The position numbers and the translations under genes are program-made. The notes under the pieces were generated by a model. It did no database searches. It had not been told where the DNA came from and saw only the letters and a program-made list of their open reading frames with translations. Below, piece after piece: positions 11,001-21,402 of a stretch of DNA of 64,000 nt. Every line of letters begins with the position of its first letter. Position 1 is the stretch's first letter. The stretch spans positions 14,559,335 to 14,623,334 of the forward strand of contig NC_088297.1 in NCBI RefSeq assembly GCF_032854445.1, written 5' to 3'. This stretch comes from Liolophura sinensis. Lineage: Eukaryota > Mollusca > Polyplacophora > Chitonida > Chitonidae.

Positions 11001-14000
11001 AAGACATCCTGCTTAAAAATACTGGAAAAGTTTCAGCACCAAAAGCAATATATGAAGACATTTATTTGCCTTTAAAAGTGCACTACCTGCCTCAATATGA
11101 TAAATTATCATATCGTCATATGACTGAAAAGTTGTCAAGTACAATGATAAACCCAAAACACTCACTCGCTCACTTAAAATGTACTTTTTGTGAGAGAACA
11201 TCTGTACTAAAGCCACCTGGCTGGGCAAATCTGAATATGTGTTAATTTCTACCTGTCATATGTCATGTATGAAAGTCATTACACAAATTGACGGAAGACA
11301 TCAAGGTTTTCCTTCTGCTATGAAAAGCTTAAGACAATTGGGCATTACCTTAATTCTCACTCCATTATAGTTTAAATAAGGTATATATGACATATTTATT
11401 TTCCATAACTTTCACGACAGAGAAATCTCATGTTTAAAATCCTGAAAATTATTTCTCTGAAATTGTCCAGTGCACACCAAACCCCCAAAATGCTTGATCT
11501 TTTATAAACTGCATAATATATTCCCCATACATAAATGGAGTGCACATTGCCCACAGCAAAACAGCATCCTGGCCAGGACTTAACCTTTGTGTTCATACAT
11601 ATTCATCAAAACCATAGATATTCATGAACACCTCATACATATTCATGCCCACCTCATACATGTTCATAACCACCTCATACATATTCATCACCTTCTATAT
11701 ACTTTCAAGTAAGCCTGCCATGATACTTATTGACCACGTACTCACAAAGCCAGTCATTCACTTTGCACACCATGATAAAATTACCTTGTATGTACACCAA
11801 CATGCAAAGTCAATGTCCCAGTCATGTAGGCAGACTGGTACATTGCCAGCAGCATGTGCCAGATCAAAGCCAACATAGCACCCCTGAAAAAATCAAAAAA
11901 AAAAAAAAAGAAATATCTGTGACAGCTATTTCACAAAATTCATCAGGTTATTTTTCAGAAAAACTAAAGAATACAGCAGAAACAATTTTAAGAGGTTTGT
12001 TTTTCACATTAAATTTTCAAAATATCACAGCATATACCAGTATTTCTGTTGCATGTATATCAGAGGAATTCAACGATATGACGTTTACCATTTTACAGAC
12101 TGAGAAAAACAAGAGAGATGATTACATCTGAACTGGTTGTCATGGTAACTTCACCTTTTTATGCCCTGCCTTGCAGATTCGCTCCATTTCAAACACTTGT
12201 CCAGTATAATACTGTACTCCACTGAACATTACTACAGCAATACTGTCACCTTCTTCCTCGATTTTGGACAAAATGTCTTCTGTTCGTAGAGTGAACTCTC
12301 CCTACCATGGCAGTAAAAAAAAAAAAAGAACACTGTAGGCCAAAAATGACAAACTTCTTAATGAACTGATCAATGTCAACCAAGCTTGCCACAAATTTTA
12401 TTACTTTATTTATCTGATTGGTGTTTACACTGTACTCAAGAATATCTCACTTATACAACGGCGGCCGGCACTATGATGGGAGGAAACTGGGCAGAGCAGG
12501 GGAAACCAACATCCATCTGCAGGTTGCTGACAGACCTTCCCGCAAGAGTCCTGCCGTAAATGACATGTTTATTTATGTAAAGAGCTAGTGGCACAATTAA
12601 CTTTTTTTTCGGACATTAAGTTTATATAAATAGGCAAACAGATTTAGCCAGCAAACAGATTTAGCCAGCAAACAGAGTCATTCCAAACTTTTGGGAGCAG
12701 AACTATCCATCCCATCAAGCACTACTTCGCTTGTGAGTGAGTGAGTGCTTGGGGTTTTGCAGGACGGATTTCCACCGCTCTTTTATTTAGTGCTGCTTCA
12801 ATGAGACGACTTACCAAAGGCAAGTAAGCCGCCCCGCCCGAGCCATTATACTGATACGGGTCAACCAGTTGTTGCACTATCCCCTACATGCTGAACGCCA
12901 AGCGAGGAAGTTACAACTTCCTCTTTTAAAGTCTTAGGTGTGACTCGATCAAGGATTGATCCTGGATCTACCGGTCGCGAAGCAGACGCTCTACCAACTG
13001 TGCTATTCAGGCCGGTACTACTTTGCTTGTGGAAGCAGATCTAGTGCAACAGGCGGTGTGACAGCAACATTCATTTTATAGTGCAGTCAGACTGCACCAA
13101 TTTCTGTTTTTTATATTTTTGTTTTACTGGCAGAATGACTCTTTTTCTTCACTATCAGAGGAGGACATAAAAATAAAAGTGAAAAATTATCTAATTTATG
13201 GCAAATGTGGACTGTCCAACCAATTTTTTGCCTTAGTTTTTTTTAATATATGATCAAAAAAAATTCATCAACAGAAGAGATAAGAATAAAAACATGTATT
13301 TTTTGTTTTATCTTTCTTCCAGTCTTTGATTGTTTAGTGTCAGCTTGTCTGTAAAACACAAAATAAAACTGGTTTCATCTTTTATTTGAAAAGTGTTGAC
13401 CTGGTATACTTATTACTGTACAAGCAGATATTAAGTGTTCTAACCGGTATACATGTATCTAGCAAATATTGAACCTACAAAAATCTTTACAAGACTTTCA
13501 TATTTTCAGACTATTTTATATTAAATATGTTAATTTCATCTTTTGTGCTGAGAAAAAGACTTACAAAATAGATACCTCCTGCAACAATACTGTTGCTTTT
13601 TAGTTTTACCTATATTAGTTGTAGCCTTAACTCATCTGCTCAAAGGGGTGTAAAGGTAAAGGTAGCCTGTTGTGAAGGGGAGGTAACTCTCTGTACAAGC
13701 AAATTAAGTGTCTTTTGTTACTTAATTTGGATATTTTGTCATGCAGCTCCAATTCTTTCATGTTTAAATAATATTAAAAACGAAATATTTTTAAGACTTG
13801 TGAAAAAACATAACAAATAGCTCTGATCTATTTATATCAAAATAAATATTACAACCAACATGTGTTTATTATCGAAGGCAGAACCCACAACGCAGACACG
13901 GTTTCTGGTTGACTACTCCCGAAGCTTACCACTGACACATAACTCTGGTTTCTCTTCAAATCCACGCACAAATCTTTCGCCTTTTACTAAAGATTTCCGT

Positions 14001-17000
14001 GGGGAGGAACATACAAATGAGTCTATAGACTATTTTTTGTAGTCTTGCGAGAGCAAGACAATATTCCAATCAAAAAACAGATGACCGATCTGCTTACCTC
14101 ACCTTGCACGACCCTTCAAACACATAGCAACATTTCCTACAGAATAACTCACTGCTCCGTGTAAATGATCAGTACATTTCACAAAACATTCTATTGCCAG
14201 TTACTCCCGTGATGCAAACTGCAGCAGTGCTTACCTCCCTTGGTTCAAGAGCAATGACGCTGGTATCTGGATCGTAACCATGGAGACGAATCTGTGATTC
14301 AACTGCATACTGGACAGAAAACATTCAAGGAAAAGAAAAAACCCTCAAAATAAAAATTAGCAAAAGGGTTGATGAATTAAATTTTTTTAACTAACTTTAA
14401 AAAAAGAACACATTAAAAATGGTATGTCCTTAAATGCTAGTTTGCATAGTATGAAAACTAATAAAGAAAATTACTTTTCGTTTTCGCCATTTCGTTTCTT
14501 TTTTGTTCAATGGTCTTATCCTCTAAAACATGAGCATCCCAATGTTTATTTCTTCAATATTTCTGCTACTTTATGGAAATATCCTAGATAGTGCAGTTTA
14601 CCAAAACTTACCACATCAGATGGGAAAGCTTTACTTTCTAACAGAATTTTATGTCTCTGAGGTGTGGGACGATAAAATGAAATCTGAAAATAAAATTCAA
14701 ATGATTTATTATTATGATAGAATTATTGTATCATTGCATTTCAGAACGTTTGTAATTTAGTGACAGTCTCACTGATTCCAAAAAAATGTTGTTTTTTTTT
14801 TGTTTTTTTTATAATGAAAACTAGTCACAAAAGTACCTTACTTATTTGAACTAATATTGTACCCAATATTGCAAAAATTTATTAAAAAATTTTAAAAAAA
14901 TATAAAAATTTATTCATTTCTTTTTGTTGGTGTTTAACATAACTTTTCATACTTTAAAAGTATATCTGATTACCCACCCGTATCTTGCTCAAGTCAGATA
15001 AATGAAGACAAAGAAAAAAATTTTAGATGGCTAATAAAACATGAATAAAGGCAAAAATGTTTTGTAATGCAGCACACTATAAGCATTTTATTAAATTGGC
15101 AGGCTTAAAAAGTTTTCATTGATATGACAGTGCTCTGGGACAGACAAATTACATACCTATAAAGTTATCAATTTATCGTAAATTGGCAAAATTATAAAAA
15201 AAAAAAAGAAAGAAAAAAAAAACCCACTGCAAACTGAATCCAATTTTCCATGAAGAATCAATACCATGGACAAGACTGACAATGGTAAGGAGAACAGTAA
15301 ATGTATTACCAGCAGCAGGTGTAGATTGACGGTAAGGCCATTCATAATGGCAACTTCCCCTGGTTTGGCTCCTGTAAAACAATACAAAAATAAAACAATG
15401 CGATGTTAAAAAGACTATACTGCAGATTTTTGGCTCAAGAACAGCTCAGATCATTGGCTTTTAGTAAATATCAGACTACTACATCATTAAAAAGATTCTA
15501 GTTTGAATAAGTTGTAGTTATATACCGGAGATTTTTGACTCAAGAACAGCTCATATCATTGGCTTTTAGTAAATATCAGACTAGTACATCATTAAAAAGA
15601 TTCTAGTTTGAATAAGTTGTAGTTATATACTGCTGACAAACTTGTTTACGTGTCATTGTGATTCATGTTAGAGATCGCGACAACTGAGGACGAGATGATA
15701 CTGAACAGATGTGTTCTTTATGTAACATGAACTGAATATTCCACCAATGTCGATCTATCCTGTTTCTGTCCAAGTATTAACTGCCCCAAGCTTATATAAC
15801 TACATAGGCCTATTTACATTGTTGGAAATCAGCTATACACATTAGAGATACACATTATTTAATCTGAACTGAAAATACCACCAATTATGGTTATATTAGT
15901 TTCAATATCTAGTTATTATGCCTTGCCTCCTTTTCACTATGTTAGGAACTCAAAGATTATAGAAGCTTACCCTGCCGTTAAGGTACTTGGAAGATGACAG
16001 AAGAGCTTGAGAATAACTTAACTTTTCGCGCTTCATTTATTTAACTTGCATGAACTATTGTTTGTTAATTTTACTATAATAAAATGTTCATCTATAACTA
16101 TTTTCCTAATCTCTGTTTTCTATGAGTCTGTTATTTCTTCAGATCTTTATTCTGTTTTATATTTATTACAGCACCCAGGAAGACTACAGTTTACTAGCAT
16201 AACTTTAATGTCAGTTCTTCCTCTGGGATTTTATGTTTGGTGATTTATTAGAGAATTTCCTACAATAACAATTATCCCGGGGGTTGGGTGCGACATTATT
16301 CAAGCATATTCTTTAGGCTTTATTCCGTGTGGACTAATAAGATTATACTTTTTGTGAAGCCCTGAAATTGATCAATCCAACCAATCTAGTTTCGACTCCA
16401 AAATCTTATTATAAATGTATATAAATTGAACTGAAAGTTGCTCTTTCATATGTAAAAAGGTTAAAGAATTTGGGTACTCAAGAACTGATCACTAATAAGA
16501 CGGCTGTCAGGTTTATGGCTGGAGGAAACCTGCCACCGTTTTCCAGGTACCTGACAAACCTCCTGACATAATGCCACAGCCAAACATGTGATAACTGGAT
16601 TTGAACCTGTGACCTCAAAGGTGTGGTGCAGGTCGACAAGGATGAGAGGATGTCAATTTCAACCACAGAGTTCAGCTGCTTAACTTTGGCCATTACTTAC
16701 CACAAGGTTGCAAGACTTCAGGGGACATTTTACCCACAAGTTCTCTCGCAAGGGAATTTTTTCAAACATTTAAGTTAAATTTATCAAGCAATATTCACAA
16801 AAATTCTGGGGAATTATGGCACATGCTGTAATTTGGGCACCTGTAAATGGTATCAACAATGTCCTTACATTTTACCCTGCTTACCAACAAGTTTTCCCAT
16901 GACCTCATCCAGCTTTTCGTCACACAGCGACCATGGAGATTCTCCCGAAAAGTGACCAATGACTCCCCTGAAAACAGAAAGACAAAATGAGTGATGCATC

Positions 17001-18342
17001 AGCCTGGATAAGAGTACGTGTATTTCACTGAATGTAATACTGTGGGAAAAAATCTGATAAAATTAAGTTATATGTTTTTATTTATTCATTTGATTCATGT
17101 TTTAGGCCATATTTATTCATTTGATTCATGTTTTAGGCCATACTCAAGAATATTTCACTTATACGACGGCGGACAGCATTATGGAGGGAGGAAACCGGGC
17201 AGAGCCCGGAGGAAACACTCGACCATCTGCAGGTTGCTGAAAGACCTTCCCACTTATGGCCGGAGAGGAAGCCAGCATGAGCTGGACTTGAACTCACAGG
17301 CTACCCCCAAGTTATATGTAAGTTAAATCAAAAACAATTTTCAAGGGTCAGGGGCCAATTTCATGAAGCATACTTACTGCTAAGTAGCCCTTAGCTAAGA
17401 GTACTTTATATCTCTTTAACATGTCATCATGGTATTTAAGGGCAAACTTAGCTAAGTGAGCTTCTTGAAACCGGCCCCTGTCCTTTGAAGCTCATAGTGT
17501 TTTCTGTATTGTTTCACTAAGACTTTCTGCCATATCCAGTCCTACTCCCTAACATGTACTGACTAAAATGAAATTGACTAGAAGGGAGACACAAATGAAC
17601 TATTGGCAGAGTATCTCACATCTGTGCCCACTTTGTGATTTCCCTGTCCATGTACTTCTTGGTTGCCCTGGGGCAGAGGCCTAATGAATTCCCACAGAAG
17701 TAAACACAGTCCTCCTCAGGGTCAACAAGGGACTGGTCAACTGAAAACAAAACACTGGAGTTTACTCATTTATTTATCAGATCGTTGATTAATACAGTCC
17801 TCAACAGATCAAAAGCACAATGATAGTAAATTAACCTTTGTTACCTCCTCCAAGTAGATTATCTTTTTGCCAGGGTCTGCCTGCAAATTTATTGAAAAAG
17901 TAATGCAAGGGATTTTGATGAAATGTTCAGTTGTTCCACACAATTTCGGCCGTGAACTGGGTGAGGAAATTCTTTAAATGATTTTTAACCATTGACAGAA
18001 ATGCCGAGTCTTGTACCATTGTGCCTATTCCGTACAGTAACTAGTACAGGACTATAGGGGATTTGGGGTTAAGCGAAATACTACAAGGTTTTGTGCGAGT
18101 AAATTGAATTAGCCTCAATTATTAGGTTATTATCACTTACCAACAGGAAGTTCTTTCATCTTTGGGTAGAAAAATTCGCCTCTCAGGTGACCAATCGGAT
18201 CGATCTGGTCCATGTACTGAGCAAATTTCTTATTGGTGATGTCACATCCTAAACTGTCTGCAACATCTTGTAACTGTTGCCATGGGTGACTAGCATCCAG
18301 CATCTTCTTGGATGAAATATGGTGGTTCGGTTCATCTCCCAT
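5051..18342 (-). CDS. KYNU: Kynureninase, 12 coding exons, 475 aa
   Basis: Pyridoxal-phosphate hydrolase of tryptophan catabolism that cleaves kynurenine or 3-hydroxykynurenine to anthranilate or 3-hydroxyanthranilate plus alanine, in the cytosol. Exons (minus strand, 5' to 3'): 18342-18141, 17740-17620, 16967-16885, 15371-15310, 14683-14612, 14309-14235, 12301-12155, 11883-11785, 9100-8974, 7035-6950, 6193-5966, 5176-5051. All introns are GT-AG, phases close, and the length matches animal family members (human 465). Visible blocks are [36 protein letters not shown] and FACWCTYK, with the PLP lysine at K287 as the last residue of its exon, then ITNP and ELEKRGVV. Residues equivalent to human His102 (H113) and Asn333 (N344), linked to 3-hydroxykynurenine preference, are kept. 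The start ATG at 18342 has A at -3 and G at +4. Oddity: the acceptor at 7035 is embedded in a 30-bp tandem array. Untranslated 5' exons were not resolved. Confidence 0.95.
5555..5768 (-). mobile_element. SINE-A copy in the last KYNU intron
   Basis: Begins (plus strand) with the TTTATTTATTTA tail and 'ggtgttttacgccgtac', then 'ccagcattatggtgagagga' and 'catgagctggacttgaactc', the complement of the tRNA B-box region. The head end is lost. Confidence 0.85.
6207..6282. repeat. Perfect 38-bp tandem duplication
   Basis: A unit beginning 'ttagtacctacttatctgac' occurs twice head to tail (6207-6244, 6245-6282), directly upstream (in transcript sense) of the KYNU exon at 6193-5966. Confidence 0.95.
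6380..6565 (+). repeat. Old interspersed repeat E, copy 2
   Basis: Matches 255-455 at 'aaagtttaccatttttcaag', 'tgtagggccac' and 'gacatcaaaag', with a T-rich expansion in the middle. It lies in a KYNU intron. Confidence 0.5.
7029..7217 (-). repeat. 30-bp array that iterates the 3' splice site of KYNU exon 10
   Basis: About six 30-bp units. On the minus strand each reads approximately TTTTTGTTCTTTNTGTTAAA then AGAGATG, that is a pyrimidine-rich stretch, an AG and the first bases of exon 10. The unit nearest the exon supplies the acceptor used in my gene model (exon begins at 7035). The unit length is a multiple of three and the frame stays open, so use of an upstream AG would add in-frame blocks of ten residues ([13 protein letters not shown]). 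Confidence 0.85.
7804..8362 (-). repeat. 29-bp minisatellite in a KYNU intron, about 19 units
   Basis: Units read (plus strand) 'agcaatagcaccatccctg' plus 'taacatgaag' with scattered substitutions. Three units make 87 bp, giving a long minus-strand open frame with a 29-residue period that is not a gene. Confidence 0.92.
8467..8596 (-). mobile_element. SINE-A fragment
   Basis: Contains 'cagcattatggtcagaggaa', 'accatccgcagg' and 'gaccttcccacgtac'. Tail and head are missing. It lies between the 29-bp array and an inverted-repeat element. Confidence 0.75.
8597..8753. mobile_element. Small inverted-repeat element
   Basis: The left end 'ggaggctc...tttcacaaag' matches the complement of the right end 'ctttgtgaacagagccccc'. 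Short foldback element without coding capacity, in a KYNU intron. The arms are imperfect. Confidence 0.45.
9205..9282 (+). mobile_element. tRNA-like repeat F, copy 1
   Basis: 'ttctagtggtaga' (A-box-like) and 'ttccaacagggttgccctgtc' are shared with 10575-10700. Probably the head of a tRNA-derived SINE. It does not fold into a complete tRNA. Confidence 0.4.
9283..9628. mobile_element. Foldback element with about 80-bp inverted repeats
   Basis: The left arm starts CAATACGCAG and holds 'acgacaacagaatgacgtcc'. The complement of the right arm starts CAATACGCAG and holds 'acgacgacagagtgacatcc', followed in both by a CGTC-CTTTAC block. 346 bp, no open frame of note, in the KYNU intron between the exons at 11883-11785 and 9100-8974. 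Confidence 0.75.
10575..10700 (+). mobile_element. tRNA-like repeat F, copy 2
   Basis: 'tagtctagtggtagaat' plus the B-box-like 'ggttcaaacct' about 35 bp later, then 'caacagggtcgccctt'. It resembles copy 1 at 9205, so I call it a SINE head rather than a functional tRNA. Confidence 0.45.
11114..11178 (+). mobile_element. SINE-B/C tail fragment
   Basis: Only the shared 3' tail is present: 'catatgactgaaaagttgtc', then 'aaacccaaaacactcactcg'. Very 5'-truncated insertion in a KYNU intron. Confidence 0.65.
12400..12556 (-). mobile_element. SINE-A, 5'-truncated
   Basis: Tail 'tttatttatctgattggtg', then 'gaatatctcacttatacaac' and 'gaggaaactgggcagagc', ending at 'gaccttcccgc'. Confidence 0.8.
12736..13016 (-). 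mobile_element. SINE-B with target-site duplication
   Basis: Minus-strand copy with tRNA-like head ('agcacagttggtagagcgtc' region), 'gttgtaacttcctcgcttgg' and the (CACT)n tail. Part of the 3' body between 'cctgca' and 'accccaagc' is deleted. Flanked by 15-bp duplications with one mismatch (12721-12735 ACTACTTCGCTTGTG and 13017-13031), direct evidence of LINE-type retrotransposition. Confidence 0.92.
15424..15633. repeat. 105-bp tandem duplication in a KYNU intron
   Basis: Two head-to-tail units containing 'ggcttttagtaaatatcaga' differ at only a few positions, a recent local duplication. Confidence 0.92.
16297..16475 (-). mobile_element. MITE-D copy 2, one end lost
   Basis: Carries 'ttattcaagcatattc', 'gaagccctgaaattg' and the terminal 'aaaggttaaagaattt'. 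The left terminal inverted repeat is missing. Confidence 0.65.
16490..16690 (-). mobile_element. tRNA-derived SINE-G
   Basis: On the minus strand a perfect B-box-like 'aggttcaaatccag' precedes 'ggcaggtttcctccagccat'. A second copy on the plus strand is at 33353-33470. The plan resembles SINE-A (tRNA head, then a 'tttcctcc..ccataa' body) but the sequence is distinct. Confidence 0.5.
17077..17301 (-). mobile_element. SINE-A with duplicated tail
   Basis: A 35-bp tail segment ('tttattcatttgattcatg' to 'ttttaggccata') is present twice in tandem, followed by the standard body to 'gctggacttgaactcacagg'. The tRNA head is truncated. Confidence 0.88.
17349..17480. mobile_element. Short palindromic MITE
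   Basis: Ends CAGGGGCCAATTTCATGAAG and, complementary, CAGGGGCCGGTTTCAAGAAG, with internal 'ttagctaag' blocks also in inverted arrangement. 132 bp, in the KYNU intron between the exons at 17620 and 16967. Confidence 0.75.
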
Positions 18343-18523
18343 CTTTCTTCAGATCCAATTTCTTAAATCAACTGTATCAAAGTAGTAAATGTTATTCAAG
18401 TAGTTAAATGTATGAAAGTAGTTAACTTTATCATAAATGGATGTGGCTTTAAAAAAAATTGACTGCCTGCTGTATTTGAATCTAATTGCTGTTTTGAAAA
18501 ATATTTCACTTCCGATCAAACTA

Positions 18524-18729
18524 CCCTAATTCCTTAACCTTCTCTCATATGAAGGAGTAACTTCACATGCACATCTGTAATTTGATTTTGGAGATAAAAC
18601 TAGATTTGTTTGTATTGGCCAATTTCACAGTTTCACAAAGAGTACCATTTGTCAGTCTACACAGAATATGCCTTCAGAATATGTCTGAATAAACACCTTG
18701 CAAACATGAGAAAAGGTTGAAGAATTACA
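18524..18729 (+). mobile_element. MITE-D copy 3
   Basis: Starts CCCTAATTCCTTAACC and ends GAAAAGGTTGAAGAATTACA, with the family internal blocks 'attttggagataaaact' and 'aataaacaccttgcaaac'. About 180 bp upstream of the KYNU start codon. Confidence 0.75.
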
Positions 18730-20299
18730 ACTGATTCCTCTTTCCCCATTTTTCTGGTGCAAACCATTCTGCATCAAGCAGAAAACAGATTCGAACTTAT
18801 CACCTCACTCACCAAGAGTTTGCTGTGAAGAATAAAGCATCTATAGGCCTATGTGCTAACATTCACTAATAATATATGATCGTGTATCACTCTGAATTTA
18901 AAATAATAGTAACAGTTTACCAGCAATGAAGAAATTAATGCAATGACACAACTTTATATTCAAGTACCCACCTGCAAATCTATCAATTCAGCATACAATG
19001 AAGGTACTCGCTCTGTTAAAAAGATTGACGCTTTACAAAAGTGAACTGGTTGGGACAATACTGTATGTGTCAGTAACACTTGCCTTGCACTACACTTAAA
19101 CTCTGCTTCGTGACACGCATGAAGGTCACTGGCCCAGAAAAGTCGCCTTAAGCCGGCTTTTAAATGGCTGTAACAGTGACTTCTGCGATACCTGGTTTAC
19201 AGAGACAGCACCCGCCAAACTTACAAGGTCAGTGTCATCGTGAAGCTTGACATGTATCAAGCCATGGTGACACTGTCTTTACCTCCATTCGCCGAGAAGG
19301 AAACCGTGGGGCTCTTGACGAGGGGGTATCCGATTGTGGAGAGCTGTTTACAGAGGAAACTCCAATTACACTACTATTTTGATAGATAAAGATATTTGAT
19401 TTCTTCAAAAATTAAAAGTATTACCTCCATTCTGTGCCATGAACTATAGCCATCTGCGCTGATAATAGTAAAACAACGTGTCTTTTACTTATGCGAAACA
19501 TGTTAACGTGAAAAGTCGTAGTTCCGCTCCAGTGAGCAATTTCATTTATCTTTGTGTCTTCTGTTCCACAGGACAAAACATTAGCTGGTGAAAGAATGGA
19601 GATATTTAACCTCGTTTTGTTGCTTTTTCTTTCTAAATTCACCGAACACTTGTAAAGTGTTCCAGATTTGCTACCTGTTGACAACAACAACAACAAAAAA
19701 GGTAAAAAAAAAATAAAGGGCAAACAGAATACATGTACATCAAACAAATTTAGTGATTCCGTTAATCAATATTTAAGATCGTCGTTATATGACTGAAAAA
19801 GTGTTAAATACGACGTAAATGTGTAGTAGGTAGGTAGTTGGACTTGTTATTCAAGGTACCATATGATATGTTTATTTAACAAGAGCTAAAGTTGAGTTGC
19901 TTATGCTAAGGTATTAATATAATATAATATATGAATTACTGGTACTGTAATTATTGCTTGTAGTTAAACTGTTTTTAAATTTTAATTTCTTTCAACTTTT
20001 CAACTGCAGTTACCACGTCGAATACGCAGTGAATGAAGCCATTCTTCATATTCTAACACATAACCTCTTCATATGTACTAGTATTTTATAATACTACTCA
20101 GTTTTCACTCCTTTCGATTTTCAAACTGATGCCTATTCACCCCTTTATTTTGATTACACTTCTTTTGCGTCGATCGCTGCGTGGAAGAGTCCAGTTTGCA
20201 GAACTACAGCGTCCACATGTCGAGAACAAATGAGAATACCGCATTTCGCATGTGACGTGTCCACGCTTGTTTTAGGGTGTTTTAGACATTCCTAAAGTA

Positions 20300-20562
20300 T
20301 TTATTTATTTGACTGGTGTTTTACGCCGTACTCAAGAATATTTCACTTATACGACCGCGTCCAGCATTATGGTGGGTTGAAACCGGACAGAGCCCGGGAG
20401 AAACCCACGACCATCCGCAGGTTGCTGAAAGACCTTCCCACGTACGGCCGGAGAGGAAGTCAGCATGAGCTGGACTTGAACTCACAGCGACCGCATTGGT
20501 GAGAGAGACTCCTGGATCATTACGCTGCGCTAGCGCGCTAACCAACTGAGCCACGAAGGCCC
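20300..20562 (-). mobile_element. SINE-A, full-length reference copy with TSD
   Basis: 263 bp. On the minus strand: tRNA-like head with A box 'tggctcagttggttagcgcg' and B-box-like 'gagttcaagtccag', body 'ggtcgtgggtttctcccggg', 'cccaccataatgctgg' and 'ttcttgagtacggcgtaaaa', and an AAATAAATAAAT tail. Flanked by 13-bp duplications with one mismatch (20287-20299 CATTCCTAAAGTA and 20563-20575). This is the best copy for building a consensus. Confidence 0.95.
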
Positions 20563-21033
20563 CATTCCTACAGTAAGTCTTCGCGCGAAGATTTCAGTCG
20601 GGAGTGTTGAAACGTGGAAGTAAAACTAACAAGAGATCGACAGACGGCAATCACGAACGGGGCATTTAGATAACAAGGCGATAAGAGCTACGCAACAGGC
20701 TACGGACTCTCAACTAACTCAACTGCTTTGGGCCGTCACTGGCAGCATGAAGTCCGGCATGAAGGGCCTGCAGGCTTTGATATTTCCAACATTTACTTGC
20801 CCCTGTCCCCAGCTATTCGCGAGCCCAGGGTGCCATACGAACATCGGGAAAAAAAATTAAAAATAAAAAATTAAAATAAACAAATTAACATGGGTACGTA
20901 GAATTGTGCTGTTGCTTTTCGTTGTTTATACTTCGTAGTTGCTAGGTGTAAATAGATCTGTCAGCGAGTGTAAGTAATCCATTCTCAAGTTAAACATATT
21001 GACCTACGTAAAGATTGCACGGCTTCATGTTGA

Positions 21034-21041
21034 TGACGTCA
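21034..21041. promoter_or_regulatory. CRE-like palindrome upstream of FAF2
   Basis: TGACGTCA, the consensus for CREB/ATF bZIP factors, 362 bp before the FAF2 start codon. The 8-mer is over-represented in this window, mostly outside promoters, so its significance here is modest. Confidence 0.3.
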
Positions 21042-21402
21042 TTTAGGTTGACTTCATACGTTTTTACTGTATGCGGTACCAACCTATCCTCCCTGCGGTT
21101 AGATCAACCCTGCGGAACGCTATGACGTTACTCTTCGACAATAGTGTTGGGTTGAACTATAGTCCGGAGCTTATGATATATACAGGAACCTGAGTGGAAA
21201 TATCGTTCAGTTTAAAAAAAAAAAACAAAAAAAACACCGAATAAAATAAAATTTTAGTGATTTGGGGTATGTAAAAATACACTCTGAGATGCACATGAAG
21301 GCCTGCTAAGTTGGCCCTACAGTAGAGCCGCATAACATTCTCCAGGACTCGAATGTTTAGCGTCGTGGAGAATTGAAAGGTCAGAGGTCAGCATCCTGAG
21401 CG

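Larger units (their letters stand above)
18343..21402. other. Divergent upstream interval between KYNU and FAF2
   Basis: No coding exon supported. It should hold both promoters and untranslated first exons. On the minus strand two stretches end in consensus-like donors (ATGGAG|GTAATA at 19425 and ATGGAG|GTAAAG near 19290) and could be untranslated KYNU exons. The one at 19425 carries a short frame beginning MFRISKRHVV, which I do not consider established. The interval includes a MITE-D copy and a full SINE-A, so the unique promoter DNA is probably about 20600-21400 on the FAF2 side. No TATA box is obvious near the FAF2 start. Confidence 0.5.

Noticed and set aside
19425..19502. Minus-strand exon beginning MFRISKRHVV, resembling a signal peptide
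   Set aside because: Ends at a plausible donor but joins no downstream coding exon in frame that I recognise. It could be an untranslated KYNU exon, so it is only mentioned in the interval entry.
20300..20562. tRNA gene call from the A and B boxes
   Set aside because: The head is tRNA-like, but it is the 5' part of a repeated SINE with TSDs, not a free-standing tRNA. The same applies to the SINE-B heads.
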